Assembly (NCBI RefSeq): GCF_900188085.1
Contig: NZ_FZOU01000002.1
Location: 558,001 to 622,000, forward strand
DNA: 64,000 nucleotides
Direction: 5' to 3'
Origin: Granulicella rosea
GTDB lineage: Bacteria; Acidobacteriota; Terriglobia; Terriglobales; Acidobacteriaceae
The position numbers and the translations under genes were made by a program. Shown here one piece after another: positions 50,880 to 59,647 of the stretch; position 1 is the stretch's first letter; every line of letters starts with the position of its first letter. The notes beneath the pieces were generated by a model. The model saw only the letters and a program-made list of their open reading frames with translations. It ran no database searches and was not told the DNA's origin.

Positions 50880-53516
50880 TTACGTCGTCACCATGTTCTC
50901 CAGCGCCAATCTTTGGGTATTCTTTGCGAAGTCCTTCCAGGGATCGCTCTTCAGCCGCGCCTTCCATTGCGCGAACTCCGCCACACGAAAGACAGGCCGC
51001 TCCGCCGGCTTCAACTCGCTCCAGCTCAGCGGCAGCGATACAGCCATCCCGGGCCGCGCGCGTGGCGAGAATGCCGCCACCGCCGTCGCTCCGCGCTCGT
51101 TGCGCAGATAGTCCAGATAGATCCGCCCCTTGCGCGCGGCCTTGCTCATCTTCGTCAGGTAAAGCTCAGGCCGCTGGGATTCGAGCATCTGCACGAAGGT
51201 ATGGGCGAACTGCTTGATCTCCGCCCAATCATGCTCGGCCTTGATCGGCACGACCAGATGCAGCCCCTTACCGCCCGTGGTCTTCAGATAACTTTCGAGC
51301 TCCAGCTTCTTCAGCTCCCCGCGGATCTCCAGCGCCGCGTCCGCGAGCGCTCGCCACGGGATCGACTCATCCGGATCGAGGTCGATGACAATCCGGTCCG
51401 GATGCTCGAGATGGTCGTTGCGCGAGCCCCAGGGATGCACCTCCAGCACGCCCATCTGCGCGAGTCCGGCCAGAGCCTCCGCGGTCGAAAGCGTAATGTA
51501 TGGCTCTGTCTTGCCCGTCTTCTTGTCCGGCACATCGACCGACTCCACGCCAGGCGGCAGCATGTGATTCACATGCTTCTGAAAGAAGCACGGCGACCCC
51601 ACCCCCTCCGGACAGCGCACCAGCGAGAGCGGCCTGCCCGCGACATGCGGCAACATCCGCTCCGCGACCGCCCAGTAGAAGTCGGCAAGCTGCTGCTTGG
51701 TCACCCCGGACTCCGCATCCAGCACCTTATCCGCATGCGTCAGCCGTACCGGAGCACGATCGCTCGTCGCATCATTCGTCTTCGCGGCAATCCCCTTCGG
51801 CGCCGCGTGCGAGGCCTTGGGACGCGGCGCGACCGTCGCCTCTTCTCGCTCGACCCCGGCCGCCGGCTTGTCTTCACGCAGGCCCTGGAACGAGGCCTGA
51901 CGCACCAGTCCATCGGCGGTCCACGTCGCGAATCGTACCTGCGCCACCAGCTCCGGCTTAACCCAGATGGCGCCCCGCCGAGCCTCCGCCGGCGGCTTGT
52001 CGAACGCTCCCGCCGCAACACGCAGCGCATCCAGCCGATCGCGCATCATCCTGTGCGTCTTCTGCGTAAACCCCGTGCCCGCCCGCCCCGCATAGATCAG
52101 CTTGCCGTCGCGATAGTACCCCAGCAGCAGCGCGCCTACGCCATGAGTTCCCTTCGATGGCAACGTAAATCCGCCGATCACCAGCTCCTGTTCGCGCACG
52201 CACTTATGCTTCAACCAGTCCGCCGTGCGGCCCGACACATACTTACCCGATGCCCGCTTCGAGACGATGCCCTCCGCATGCAGTTCGCACGCGCGATGAA
52301 AGACCCGCTCGCCATCCTGATCGAGATGCTCGCTGAACCGTACATGCTCACCCGCGCCGTGCAGCAGCGCGGCCAGCATCTCTTTGCGCTCCACCAGCGG
52401 CAGACCGCGTAGATTGCGCCCATCCAGATGCAGCAGGTCGAAGGCGAAATAGACCAGCTCCGACTTTTTGCCCTCTTGAAAATGCGCCTGCAACTCGGCA
52501 AAGCTGGTCGTCCCATCCTTTGCCAGCACCACGACCTCCCCATCCAGCAGAGCCTTCTCGCAAGGCAGCGCAGACAACTCCGCAGCGAGGTCCTTCATGC
52601 GATGGGTCCAATCCAATCCGGAGCGCGTCAGCATCCGCGCCTTCGAGCCATCCTTGCGCACCTGCACGCGATAGCCATCCAGCTTCAACTCATGCAGCCA
52701 GCCGGAGTCCGCCGGCGGACGCGTCGACTGCATCGCAAGCTGCGGTTCGACAAACTCCGGTAACGCCTCCTTTGGGGAGTCCTTCGGCGGTGCAACCGCT
52801 TCCACCACGGCGTCCTTGCGCACCCAGGCGTTGCCCTTCGCCGTCTCCTTCGAGTTCCACACATGGTCTTCACTTGCGGCGATCTGATCCAGGCTCCGCC
52901 CGGTCACCACACTATTGGGCGAGTCGTCCGTCACGCATGGATCGTCCTTCCCGCGCTCGAAGTCGTCATGCTCTTTGATGAGCAGCCAATTCGGTTTGCG
53001 CTCGTTCGCCGCCTTGCCGCCCATGCGCACCAGCGTCCAGTTACCCTGCATCTTCGAGCCATGCAGGGTGAACTTCAACGACCCAGCCTTGAGTCCCGCG
53101 TCCACATCGGTATGCCCAGCCTGCGGCTCCCACGTCCCCTGATCCCACACCATCACCGTGCCGCCGCCATACTGCCCCTGCGGAATGATCCCCTCGAACC
53201 CGCCATACTCCATGGGATGATCTTCCACCTGCACCGCGAGCCGGCGATCACCCGGAAAGTAACTCGGCCCCTTGGCCACAGCCCAGCTCTTCAGCACGCC
53301 ATTCCAGCCCAGGCGGAAGTCATAGTGAAGATGCGAAGCCGCATGCTTCTGGATAACAAACGGCAGCTTATCTTTCGCCGACTTCTTATTCGGCTTACCA
53401 CTCGGCTCATCCGTAATACTGAAATCGCGCATCTCGCGATAACGCGCAAGCTGCTCATCGACCGCATCCGCGGCAGTCGCGCCGGATTGAACTTTCTTTG
53501 CAGCCTTCTTCGCCAT
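50880..53516 (-). CDS. ligD: NHEJ DNA ligase D (phosphoesterase-ligase-polymerase)
   Basis: Joins double-strand breaks with Ku. The product has 878 residues from ATG 53516 (AAGG at good spacing); the ATG at 53561 lies inside a family A repeat and is probably not native. Domain order: 3'-phosphoesterase (about 40-190, with the HLHYDFRL motif and VQVEDHPMEYGGFEG), ligase (about 260-560, catalytic K278 in KLDGYR, LLDGEVVV, WLKHKC), and archaeo-eukaryotic primase-type polymerase (about 590-870, with VIDLDPDESIPW and TTGGKGLHLVVP). The PE-LIG-POL order differs from the POL-PE-LIG order of mycobacteria. Ku lies 93 bases upstream on the same strand. Confidence 0.95.
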   Translation of the reverse strand: MAKKAAKKVQSGATAADAVDEQLARYREMRDFSITDEPSGKPNKKSAKDKLPFVIQKHAASHLHYDFRLGWNGVLKSWAVAKGPSYFPGDRRLAVQVEDHPMEYGGFEGIIPQGQYGGGTVMVWDQGTWEPQAGHTDVDAGLKAGSLKFTLHGSKMQGNWTLVRMGGKAANERKPNWLLIKEHDDFERGKDDPCVTDDSPNSVVTGRSLDQIAASEDHVWNSKETAKGNAWVRKDAVVEAVAPPKDSPKEALPEFVEPQLAMQSTRPPADSGWLHELKLDGYRVQVRKDGSKARMLTRSGLDWTHRMKDLAAELSALPCEKALLDGEVVVLAKDGTTSFAELQAHFQEGKKSELVYFAFDLLHLDGRNLRGLPLVERKEMLAALLHGAGEHVRFSEHLDQDGERVFHRACELHAEGIVSKRASGKYVSGRTADWLKHKCVREQELVIGGFTLPSKGTHGVGALLLGYYRDGKLIYAGRAGTGFTQKTHRMMRDRLDALRVAAGAFDKPPAEARRGAIWVKPELVAQVRFATWTADGLVRQASFQGLREDKPAAGVEREEATVAPRPKASHAAPKGIAAKTNDATSDRAPVRLTHADKVLDAESGVTKQQLADFYWAVAERMLPHVAGRPLSLVRCPEGVGSPCFFQKHVNHMLPPGVESVDVPDKKTGKTEPYITLSTAEALAGLAQMGVLEVHPWGSRNDHLEHPDRIVIDLDPDESIPWRALADAALEIRGELKKLELESYLKTTGGKGLHLVVPIKAEHDWAEIKQFAHTFVQMLESQRPELYLTKMSKAARKGRIYLDYLRNERGATAVAAFSPRARPGMAVSLPLSWSELKPAERPVFRVAEFAQWKARLKSDPWKDFAKNTQRLALENMVTT

Positions 53517-53554
53517 GGAGGCCTTATTCCTGCTTCTCTTTATTCTTGCTTTGC

Positions 53555-53585
53555 TTGTCATCCTCGAAGAGGATCTGCTTTTGCC
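53555..53585 (+). repeat. family A dispersed repeat between ku and ligD
   Basis: TTGTCATCCTCGAAGAGGAT then CTGCTTTTGCC. It supplies an upstream in-frame ATG to the ligD frame on the opposite strand (53559-53561). Confidence 0.8.
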
Positions 53586-53609
53586 TTTCTTCCCTGCTAA
53601 TCCAAGATA

Positions 53610-54533
53610 TTAAGCCGACTTACGCTTCGACTTACTTGTCGACTTATGCGCAGCCGCCTTGGCAGCAGGCTTGACCAGCACAATCCCACGCTTCGGAGCC
53701 GAAGAGGCAGCAGGCTCGGCGGCAGCCTTCTCGGGTTTTTCACCCACGGCATCGCTCTGCACACTCTTTCGCAGCGCATCCATCAAACTCACCACTTTAC
53801 CCGCGGGAGCAGCGGGCTCGTCCTTCGGCAACGGCGCATGACTCACCTTCGCCTCCACCATCGCGCGCAGCGCAACCTCGTACTCATCCTTGAAATCCTG
53901 CGGCGCAAACTTAGCCGCCTTACGCTTGATGAGCTCCTTGGCGAGCGATAACTGGTCGTCGTCGATCTTGACTTTTTTAATATCGGAGAAATAATCGGCA
54001 GGCTTGCGTAACTCCTCCGCATAGCGCATCAGGTAAGCCATCATCCCGCCTAACTCGTCGTCGCTCGTCGCCGAGATAGCCACGACATGCTCGCGTCCCC
54101 CAAACGCGATCTTACCCAGCGCAACCTTCCCGGTCTCCTGCAAAGCCTTGCGCACCACGGCGAACGCCTCAGCCTGGGACGCGCTCTCCGGCGTCACAAA
54201 GTAAGGCTTCTCGAAGTACTCCGGATCGATCTCCGACTCATCGACAAACTGCGTCACGGCCAGCGTCTTGCGCGAAGGAATGCGCAGGTTCTCAATCTCA
54301 TCCGGTTCAATCTGGATGTACTCGCCCTTGCGATACTCGTAGCCCTTGACGATGCCGCTCGCCTCGACCGGCGCGTCATCGCCCGACACCTTTTGGTGAC
54401 GCACTCGCTCACCGGTCTTGCGGTCGATCTGATGGAAGCGAATCTCGCTCTTCGACTCCGTCGCCGGAAAAAAGTTGACCCCAAACGAAACGAGCGAAAT
54501 CTGTATCTGACCGGACCAATAAGGACGGGGCAT
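53610..54533 (-). CDS. ku: NHEJ end-binding protein Ku
   Basis: A 307-residue bacterial Ku homodimer subunit that rings DNA ends and recruits LigD. MPRPYWSGQIQISLVSFGVN is the invariant start of the family; FHQIDRKTGERVRHQKVS, YEYRKGEYIQIEPDEIENL and ELGGMMAYLMRYAEELRKP follow. The C-terminal 60 residues are Ala/Lys-rich and end KSTSKSKRKSA, the basic tail that aids DNA threading. Cotranscribed with ligD. Confidence 0.96.
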   Translation of the reverse strand: MPRPYWSGQIQISLVSFGVNFFPATESKSEIRFHQIDRKTGERVRHQKVSGDDAPVEASGIVKGYEYRKGEYIQIEPDEIENLRIPSRKTLAVTQFVDESEIDPEYFEKPYFVTPESASQAEAFAVVRKALQETGKVALGKIAFGGREHVVAISATSDDELGGMMAYLMRYAEELRKPADYFSDIKKVKIDDDQLSLAKELIKRKAAKFAPQDFKDEYEVALRAMVEAKVSHAPLPKDEPAAPAGKVVSLMDALRKSVQSDAVGEKPEKAAAEPAASSAPKRGIVLVKPAAKAAAHKSTSKSKRKSA

Positions 54534-54622
54534 GGTTATTCTCCAACTATTTAGGAGTGGAAAACCCGTACGAAAGATGCCCCACCGCAGCCCAGGCTTT
54601 CGGATGAGTTAAGCTGGAAGAC

Positions 54623-55750
54623 GTGCCGTTACCCGCAACCTTCAACGAATTTCTCGGCAGCACCCCGGCCATCGAGGGCCTGCGCACCGCCATCGCCGGC
54701 GGACGCCTGCCGCACTCGCTCATCCTCGCCGGTCCGCAGGGCGCGGGCAAGTACACCCTCGCGCTGATGCTCGCCATGGCGGTCGAGTGCGAGCGCCAGC
54801 CGCGCGACCAGTGGTCCACCGGCCAGACGCTTGCCGGATTCTGCGGCGCCTGCTCGAACTGCACCCGCATCGCCTCCGCCGCCGACCTGCAGGAGCTCGT
54901 CGACGCCGCCGTCGCCGGTCGCGAGGAGATGCGCGAGACTGACAAAAAAGAGACCCGCGTCCTCATTCAGCAGCATCCCGACGTGCTCATCGTACCGCCC
55001 GACCCGCCGCAGCTCCTCATCAAGCTCGGCCAGGTACGCACCCTCATCCAACGCGCGCAGTACCTGCCCTCCGAGGCGCCGCGCAAGATCTTCATCCTCA
55101 CCGCAGCCAGCTTCATGAAAGAAGCCGCCAACTCCCTGCTCAAGATCCTCGAAGAGCCGCCGGCCTACGCCCACATCATCCTCTGCGCGGAGAACCCCGG
55201 CGAGCTGCTGCCCACCATCCGCTCCCGCTGCGCCCTCATCCGCCTCGGCGCGCTGCCGGTGGAGGAGCTCGAGATGCTGCTCGCCGACCGCCGCCCCGAG
55301 TGGCAACCCAAACACCGTACGCTCGTCGCCAGGCTCGCCCAGGGCGCGGCCGGCAAGGCGCTGAGCTTCGACCTCGCCGCCTATACCGCCGCCCGCGCCG
55401 ACGCGCTCCTGCTCATCCGCGGCGCAGCCGCCGAACCCGACCACACCACCCTCTTCAAAATGACCGAGACCTACCGCGCCGGCGCCGACGGCCAGACCAA
55501 GACCACCGCCCTCCTCCGCGCCCTCGGCCTGCTGCTCGAAGACCTGCTGATGTTGAACTCCGGCACGCCGGAGCTGCTGCGCAACGTCGACCTGAGGCCA
55601 GAACTCGAAAAACTGTCGGCCCAACTCAGCTTCCGATGGATCGAACAGGCTGCGCGCGGCCTCGACCAGGTCCAAAGCGGTATGCGCCGCAACCTGCTGC
55701 GTAATCTCTCTCTCGACGCCTACGCCGGCCAGCTTACGCAAAGCCGCTAG
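54623..55750 (+). CDS. holB: DNA polymerase III delta-prime subunit
   Basis: Clamp-loader AAA+ subunit. The product has 375 residues from GTG 54623. The Walker A-like loop is LAGPQGAGKYTLA; the zinc module retains Cys in GFCGACSNCTRI; the sensor segments are APRKIFILTAASFMKEAANS then LLKILEEPPAYAHIILCAEN. A Thr/Asp-rich insert between zinc module and sensor (about 90-110) includes DKKETRVLIQQHPDV. It is divergent from ku; tmk, the usual neighbour, is 6.2 kb upstream. Confidence 0.9.
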   Translation: MPLPATFNEFLGSTPAIEGLRTAIAGGRLPHSLILAGPQGAGKYTLALMLAMAVECERQPRDQWSTGQTLAGFCGACSNCTRIASAADLQELVDAAVAGREEMRETDKKETRVLIQQHPDVLIVPPDPPQLLIKLGQVRTLIQRAQYLPSEAPRKIFILTAASFMKEAANSLLKILEEPPAYAHIILCAENPGELLPTIRSRCALIRLGALPVEELEMLLADRRPEWQPKHRTLVARLAQGAAGKALSFDLAAYTAARADALLLIRGAAAEPDHTTLFKMTETYRAGADGQTKTTALLRALGLLLEDLLMLNSGTPELLRNVDLRPELEKLSAQLSFRWIEQAARGLDQVQSGMRRNLLRNLSLDAYAGQLTQSR

Positions 55751-55769
55751 AGCCTGCGGTTTTTTTTTC

Positions 55770-55800
55770 TCATTCCCGAAGGGAATCTGCTTCTGTCTTT
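55770..55800 (+). repeat. family A dispersed repeat
   Basis: TCATTCCCGAAGGGAATCTG then CTTCTGTCTTT, following a run of eight or more T after holB that could also end holB transcription. Confidence 0.8.
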
Positions 55801-55812
55801 GCTTTCCTGCTT

Positions 55813-55840
55813 TGTCATCCTCGAAGGGAATCTGCCTTCC
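55813..55840 (+). repeat. family A dispersed repeat, second adjacent copy
   Basis: TGTCATCCTCGAAGGGAATC then TGCCTTCC, a hybrid of the GTCATCC and GGGAATCTGC forms seen elsewhere in the window. Confidence 0.75.
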
Positions 55841-55859
55841 TCAACCCAGCCACCAAAGC

Positions 55860-55892
55860 GGGGTGCCCCACATCTCGCCTTTGAGATGTGGG
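55860..55892 (+). repeat. family B palindromic repeat
   Basis: GGGGTGCCCCACATCTCGCC then TTTGAGATGTGGG; arms CCCACATCTC and GAGATGTGGG pair. Same element as the translated copy at 14053-14082, with covarying arm positions. It lies 22 bases from the stop of the Sua5 gene. Confidence 0.85.
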
Positions 55893-55914
55893 CCTCGTGC
55901 GAAGCAAGCCCGAT

Positions 55915-56976
55915 TTACTTCACCCGCGCAGCCTTCTCCAGTCGATCCCGAATCGCTGCCGCCATTCCAGCCCCATTCGGCACCGGACAGACGATCACAT
56001 CGACCCCGCGATCGTCCAACTCCCGCAATCCGGCAAACAGCCGCCTCGCGAGCGTCTCGTGATCGCTCCAAGCACCCCAGCGGAAGACGGCCTGGGCGCA
56101 TGAGGCGTCCCATCCGTCCGGCAACATGACTCCAACCGTAGCCACGCCATCGAACGCCTCATCGATCGCTGCAACAACCTGCTGCGTCGGTAGATAGACC
56201 TTCAAATCTTCATGAACCAGAACCACCCGCGCACGGGGCGCATAGTGCCGTATCCCAACCCCCGGTGACGGTAGGCTCTCCGGTTCGTCCGCCTGCACCG
56301 GGGGCGTATAGGCCACAAACCCAACACCACCCAATGACTCCAGCATAGAAATCGTCACGCCACCAGGACGATAGACCACCCATGGCGCCCCGTAGAAGTC
56401 GATATCGTCCTGCGACCAGCCGGACATGTCGACGTGGCCGTCCCACGGTCCGATCACCGTCGACTCAACCCCGACCTCCGTCGCGCCGCCATCCAACACC
56501 GCATCGATGCGCCCATCCAGATCCTCCAGCACATGCGCAGCCGTCGTCGGACTCGTATGCCCGAACCGGTTCGCACTCGGCGCGGCGATCGGCACGCCAG
56601 CCCTGCGGATCAGCTCCAGAGCTACCGGATGCGCAGGCATCCGCACCCCAACCAACGGCCTGCCGGCGGTCACCGCATCCGGCACCGCCGCACTGCGCGG
56701 CAGCAGCAAAGTCAGCGGCCCGGGCCAGAACGCCTCCATCAGCTCCCGCGCCCGAAACGGCAGTTCACCTTGCACCACCCGCGCAAGCATCGCCGCATCA
56801 GCTACATGCACAATCAGAGGATCCCACCCCGGACGCTGTTTCGCCGCGAAGATCTTGGCCACGGCCACCCGATCGAGCGCATTCGCCCCCAGCCCATAGA
56901 CCGTCTCAGTCGGAAACGCGACCGTGCCGCCGCCCCGCAGCAGCTCTGCCGCCCGCGCGATCGCCACCGCATCCAC
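55915..56976 (-). CDS. L-threonylcarbamoyladenylate synthase (Sua5/YrdC with C-terminal Sua5 domain)
   Basis: Makes the TC-AMP intermediate for t6A37 tRNA modification. The product has 353 residues from GTG 56976: YrdC domain (1-210) with GGGTVAFPTETVYGLGANAL, AAKQRPGWDPLIVHV (usual KxRPxxNPL; Asp replaces Asn), WPGPLTLLLPR, VGVRMPAHP, PIAAPSANRFGHTSPTTA and GVESTVIG; then the Sua5 linker SPGVGIRHYAPRARVVLV and C-terminal Rossmann-like domain. The frame continues upstream without ATG (KTERLG), so a rare start codon farther up cannot be excluded. Confidence 0.92.
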   Translation of the reverse strand: MDAVAIARAAELLRGGGTVAFPTETVYGLGANALDRVAVAKIFAAKQRPGWDPLIVHVADAAMLARVVQGELPFRARELMEAFWPGPLTLLLPRSAAVPDAVTAGRPLVGVRMPAHPVALELIRRAGVPIAAPSANRFGHTSPTTAAHVLEDLDGRIDAVLDGGATEVGVESTVIGPWDGHVDMSGWSQDDIDFYGAPWVVYRPGGVTISMLESLGGVGFVAYTPPVQADEPESLPSPGVGIRHYAPRARVVLVHEDLKVYLPTQQVVAAIDEAFDGVATVGVMLPDGWDASCAQAVFRWGAWSDHETLARRLFAGLRELDDRGVDVIVCPVPNGAGMAAAIRDRLEKAARVK

Positions 56977-57148
56977 TCCCAGCCGTTCTGTCTTCCAATC
57001 CGAAATAATTCACTCCCTCACAACCAGCAAAACCGGTCTAAAACCGTGTTCCAAATCGGTGCTCGTCTGCCCTGACCGGTGTTACGCAGTTCCGACTTCG
57101 ACTTTCCACAGTTCCATCTTATCCACTCGCAGCCGTATACTCACCGAC

Positions 57149-57763
57149 ATGCAGAGCGCCGAGATCGAACTCAAGTTTCCCGTCACGAACGTCGATATCC
57201 TGCACGAACAACTCCTGGGTCTCGGCTTCCATCTCGACACCCCGCGCACCTACGAGCAGAACACGCTGTTCGACACTCCCGAGCGCAGACTCCGCTCCAC
57301 CGGCCAGCTCCTGCGCCTGCGCCAGTACGGCGAACGCACCGTCGTCACCCACAAGCGCCACCCCGACGACGAAGACCCCTCCGAGACCAGATACAAGGTC
57401 CGCATCGAGACCGAGACCGAGGTCGGCGAGGCCCCGGCCACCGAGGAGATCTTCCGCAATCTCGGCTACCTGCCGACCTTTCGCTACGAGAAGTTCCGCT
57501 CCGAGTGGTCGCACCCCGCGCACCCCGGCACGCACCTCGTCGTCGACGAGACCCCCATCGGCGACTACGCCGAGCTCGAAGGCCCGCGCGGCTGGATCGA
57601 CCGGATGCTCGCCGAGCTGGGCGTCGATCCCGCCGCCTGCATCACCCTCAGCTACGGCAAGCTCTTTCTGGAGTGGAAGGCTCGCACCGGCAGCCCTGCC
57701 GAAGACCTGACCTTCGCCCAGATTCCCAGCCCCGAGTACGAACCCGAGCTGATCCCCTCCTAA
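57149..57763 (+). CDS. CYTH domain protein, class IV adenylate cyclase / CyaB-like
   Basis: A 204-residue CYTH (triphosphate tunnel) protein from ATG 57149. The hallmark ExExK is EIELKF at residues 5-10; basic and acidic tunnel residues follow in LRLRQYGERTVVTHKRH, RYKVRIETETEV, RYEKFRSEW, LVVDETPIGDYAELEG and SYGKLFLEWK. Members include class IV adenylate cyclases and thiamine- or inorganic triphosphatases, and sequence alone does not decide which. Residues 75-95 are very acidic/basic (HPDDEDPSETRYK). No partner gene is evident. Confidence 0.85.
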   Translation: MQSAEIELKFPVTNVDILHEQLLGLGFHLDTPRTYEQNTLFDTPERRLRSTGQLLRLRQYGERTVVTHKRHPDDEDPSETRYKVRIETETEVGEAPATEEIFRNLGYLPTFRYEKFRSEWSHPAHPGTHLVVDETPIGDYAELEGPRGWIDRMLAELGVDPAACITLSYGKLFLEWKARTGSPAEDLTFAQIPSPEYEPELIPS

Positions 57764-57850
57764 GCTGCCTGGCTGGTCATTCCCGGATGTGCCGTTGCCT
57801 CGCCAGATGGGCAGCCTGCCTCACGCACCGTCTCACCTCAGCCGATACAC

Positions 57851-57883
57851 CCTGCAGCATCCGCTTTCGCCGCATGCTGCAGG
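57851..57883 (+). promoter_or_regulatory. 10-bp hairpin overlapping the Shine-Dalgarno site of the chemotaxis receptor gene
   Basis: CCTGCAGCAT (57851-57860) pairs perfectly with ATGCTGCAGG (57874-57883), loop 13 bases. The ribosome site AGGAG spans 57881-57885, so its first three bases are in the stem. The start codon is at 57890. Confidence 0.5.
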
Positions 57884-57889
57884 AGCCTG

Positions 57890-59557
57890 ATGAGACTTGA
57901 AACCAAACTTGGCATCTGCACCGGCGTGCTCATCGCCGGCTCTTTCCTTGGCGCCATTGCCGTGCATCTCCGTCTGGCGAAGATCATCCGCGATGCGGGC
58001 GCCATCAGCGTTGGCCGCGATCCCTTTGTGAACACCCTGCGCGATCTCCGGGCGCATCTGGCCAACGCCGCCATCGCCACCCAGTCCGCCATGCACCACG
58101 CCTCGACCGGCGGCGCCCTGCAGGACTCTGCCATTGAAACCGACCTGCAACAGCTCCGCACCGAGAGCGCGACCTTCGACCTTGCGGAGGAGCGCCCGCA
58201 CTTCGAGCTCATCCTCCAGCAGTCGCAGCAGATGCACGCGCTCACCCGCGAGGCCCAGGAGTCGGTGGCGCTCGGCACAGCCGATGGCGGCACGCATGCC
58301 GCAGCCTTGCTGCACGAGAGCATCTTCCCGCTCGAAGCGCAGTTGTCGACCGAAGCCGATCAGCTCATCGCCTCACAAAGCGCCATTCTGAATGCGGAGT
58401 ATGACGTCCTCCTGAAGGACGATGACAATCTCCTGCAGACGCTCTGGCTCGCGACCGGCCTCGGGGCCATCGTCGCGACGATTCTTTCGCTGACGCTCGG
58501 TCGCCAGATCACCGAGTCCATCCGAAAGGTCTGCGCGCGCGCCAACGCCATCGCAGGCGGCGATCTCACGGGCATGGAGCTCGACATCCAATCCGGCGAC
58601 CAGATCGCCGAACTCGCCGACGCCATGCAGAAGATGCAGACCAACCTGCGCGCCGTCATCGGCACGGTGGTCCACACCGCAGGCTCTCTCACCGGTTCGG
58701 CCGCCTCCATGCGCAACGCCAGCGACCAGATCCACCGGCGCATCGATCAGCAGTCCCAGCAGACCCAGCAGGCGGCAACAGCCATGCAGGAGATGTCCGC
58801 CTCCATCGCCGAGGTCTCGCGCCACACGCAATCCGCCGCCGAAACCGCCCGTTCCGCCGCCCAGACCGCACGCGACGGCGGAGCCATCGTCAAGCAGGTG
58901 CTTGGCGCGATGCACTCCATCGCCGACGCCGTGACCGACACCGCCGCCACCGTCGGCATGCTCGGCGACGACTCCAAACGCATCTCTCAGATCGTCACCG
59001 TCATCGACGAGATCGCGCGCAAGACCAACCTGCTCGCCCTGAACGCCGCCATCGAGGCCGCTCGCGCCGGCGAACAGGGCCGCGGATTCGCCGTCGTCGC
59101 CGGCGAGGTCCGCCACCTCGCCGAGTCCACCGCACAGGCCACCGGCGAAATCGGCGCCATGATCCATGAGATTCAGGAGCGCACCCGCACCGCCATCGCC
59201 TCCATGGAGTCCGGCACCGGCACCGTTCGGCAGGGCGTCGTCACCACTACCCAGGCCGGCGAGGCGCTCGAGCGCATCATCGGCATGGCCGAGCGCGTCG
59301 ACCGCATGATCGCCCAGATCGCGATCGCCGCCTCGCAGCAGGCAGCCGCAGCCGATCAGTCCAGCTCCAGCCTCGACTCGATCCACCAGCTCAGCCACGA
59401 CAACCTTTCCGCCATGGCCACCACCACCGCCGGCATCGAAAGCCTGCGCGGCACCGCCGCCGCCCTCGAAGACCAGGTCGAACGCTTCCACATCGGCGAC
59501 AACTCCCACATGCCGGCCGCAAAGCCCCAGCTCGTCCGCCCCCACCAGGCCGCCTGA
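57890..59557 (+). CDS. methyl-accepting chemotaxis protein
   Basis: A 555-residue receptor: membrane helix 1 (about 8-29), a periplasmic four-helix-type sensor (about 30-180, no Cache features), membrane helix 2 (about 183-203), HAMP (about 204-256, [20 protein letters not shown]), then the signalling domain. The kinase-contact hairpin tip reads [20 protein letters not shown] followed by [14 protein letters not shown]. There is no C-terminal CheR pentapeptide. No che or flagellar genes are in the window. Ligand unknown. Confidence 0.94.
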   Translation: MRLETKLGICTGVLIAGSFLGAIAVHLRLAKIIRDAGAISVGRDPFVNTLRDLRAHLANAAIATQSAMHHASTGGALQDSAIETDLQQLRTESATFDLAEERPHFELILQQSQQMHALTREAQESVALGTADGGTHAAALLHESIFPLEAQLSTEADQLIASQSAILNAEYDVLLKDDDNLLQTLWLATGLGAIVATILSLTLGRQITESIRKVCARANAIAGGDLTGMELDIQSGDQIAELADAMQKMQTNLRAVIGTVVHTAGSLTGSAASMRNASDQIHRRIDQQSQQTQQAATAMQEMSASIAEVSRHTQSAAETARSAAQTARDGGAIVKQVLGAMHSIADAVTDTAATVGMLGDDSKRISQIVTVIDEIARKTNLLALNAAIEAARAGEQGRGFAVVAGEVRHLAESTAQATGEIGAMIHEIQERTRTAIASMESGTGTVRQGVVTTTQAGEALERIIGMAERVDRMIAQIAIAASQQAAAADQSSSSLDSIHQLSHDNLSAMATTTAGIESLRGTAAALEDQVERFHIGDNSHMPAAKPQLVRPHQAA

Positions 59558-59577
59558 ACAATCCAGCCACAACAGAA

Positions 59578-59606
59578 AAGGGCCGCCGTCAAAGACGGCA
59601 GCCCTT
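59578..59606. terminator. hairpin between convergent receptor and TonB genes
   Basis: AAGGGCCGCCGTC pairs with GACGGCAGCCCTT around an AAA loop with one internal mismatch. Runs of A before it and T-poor sequence after it favour use as terminator on the minus strand; it may serve both genes. Confidence 0.65.
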
Positions 59607-59647
59607 ACCTCTGCAAACCAGAACCACAAAAAACTGACCTCTAGCGT

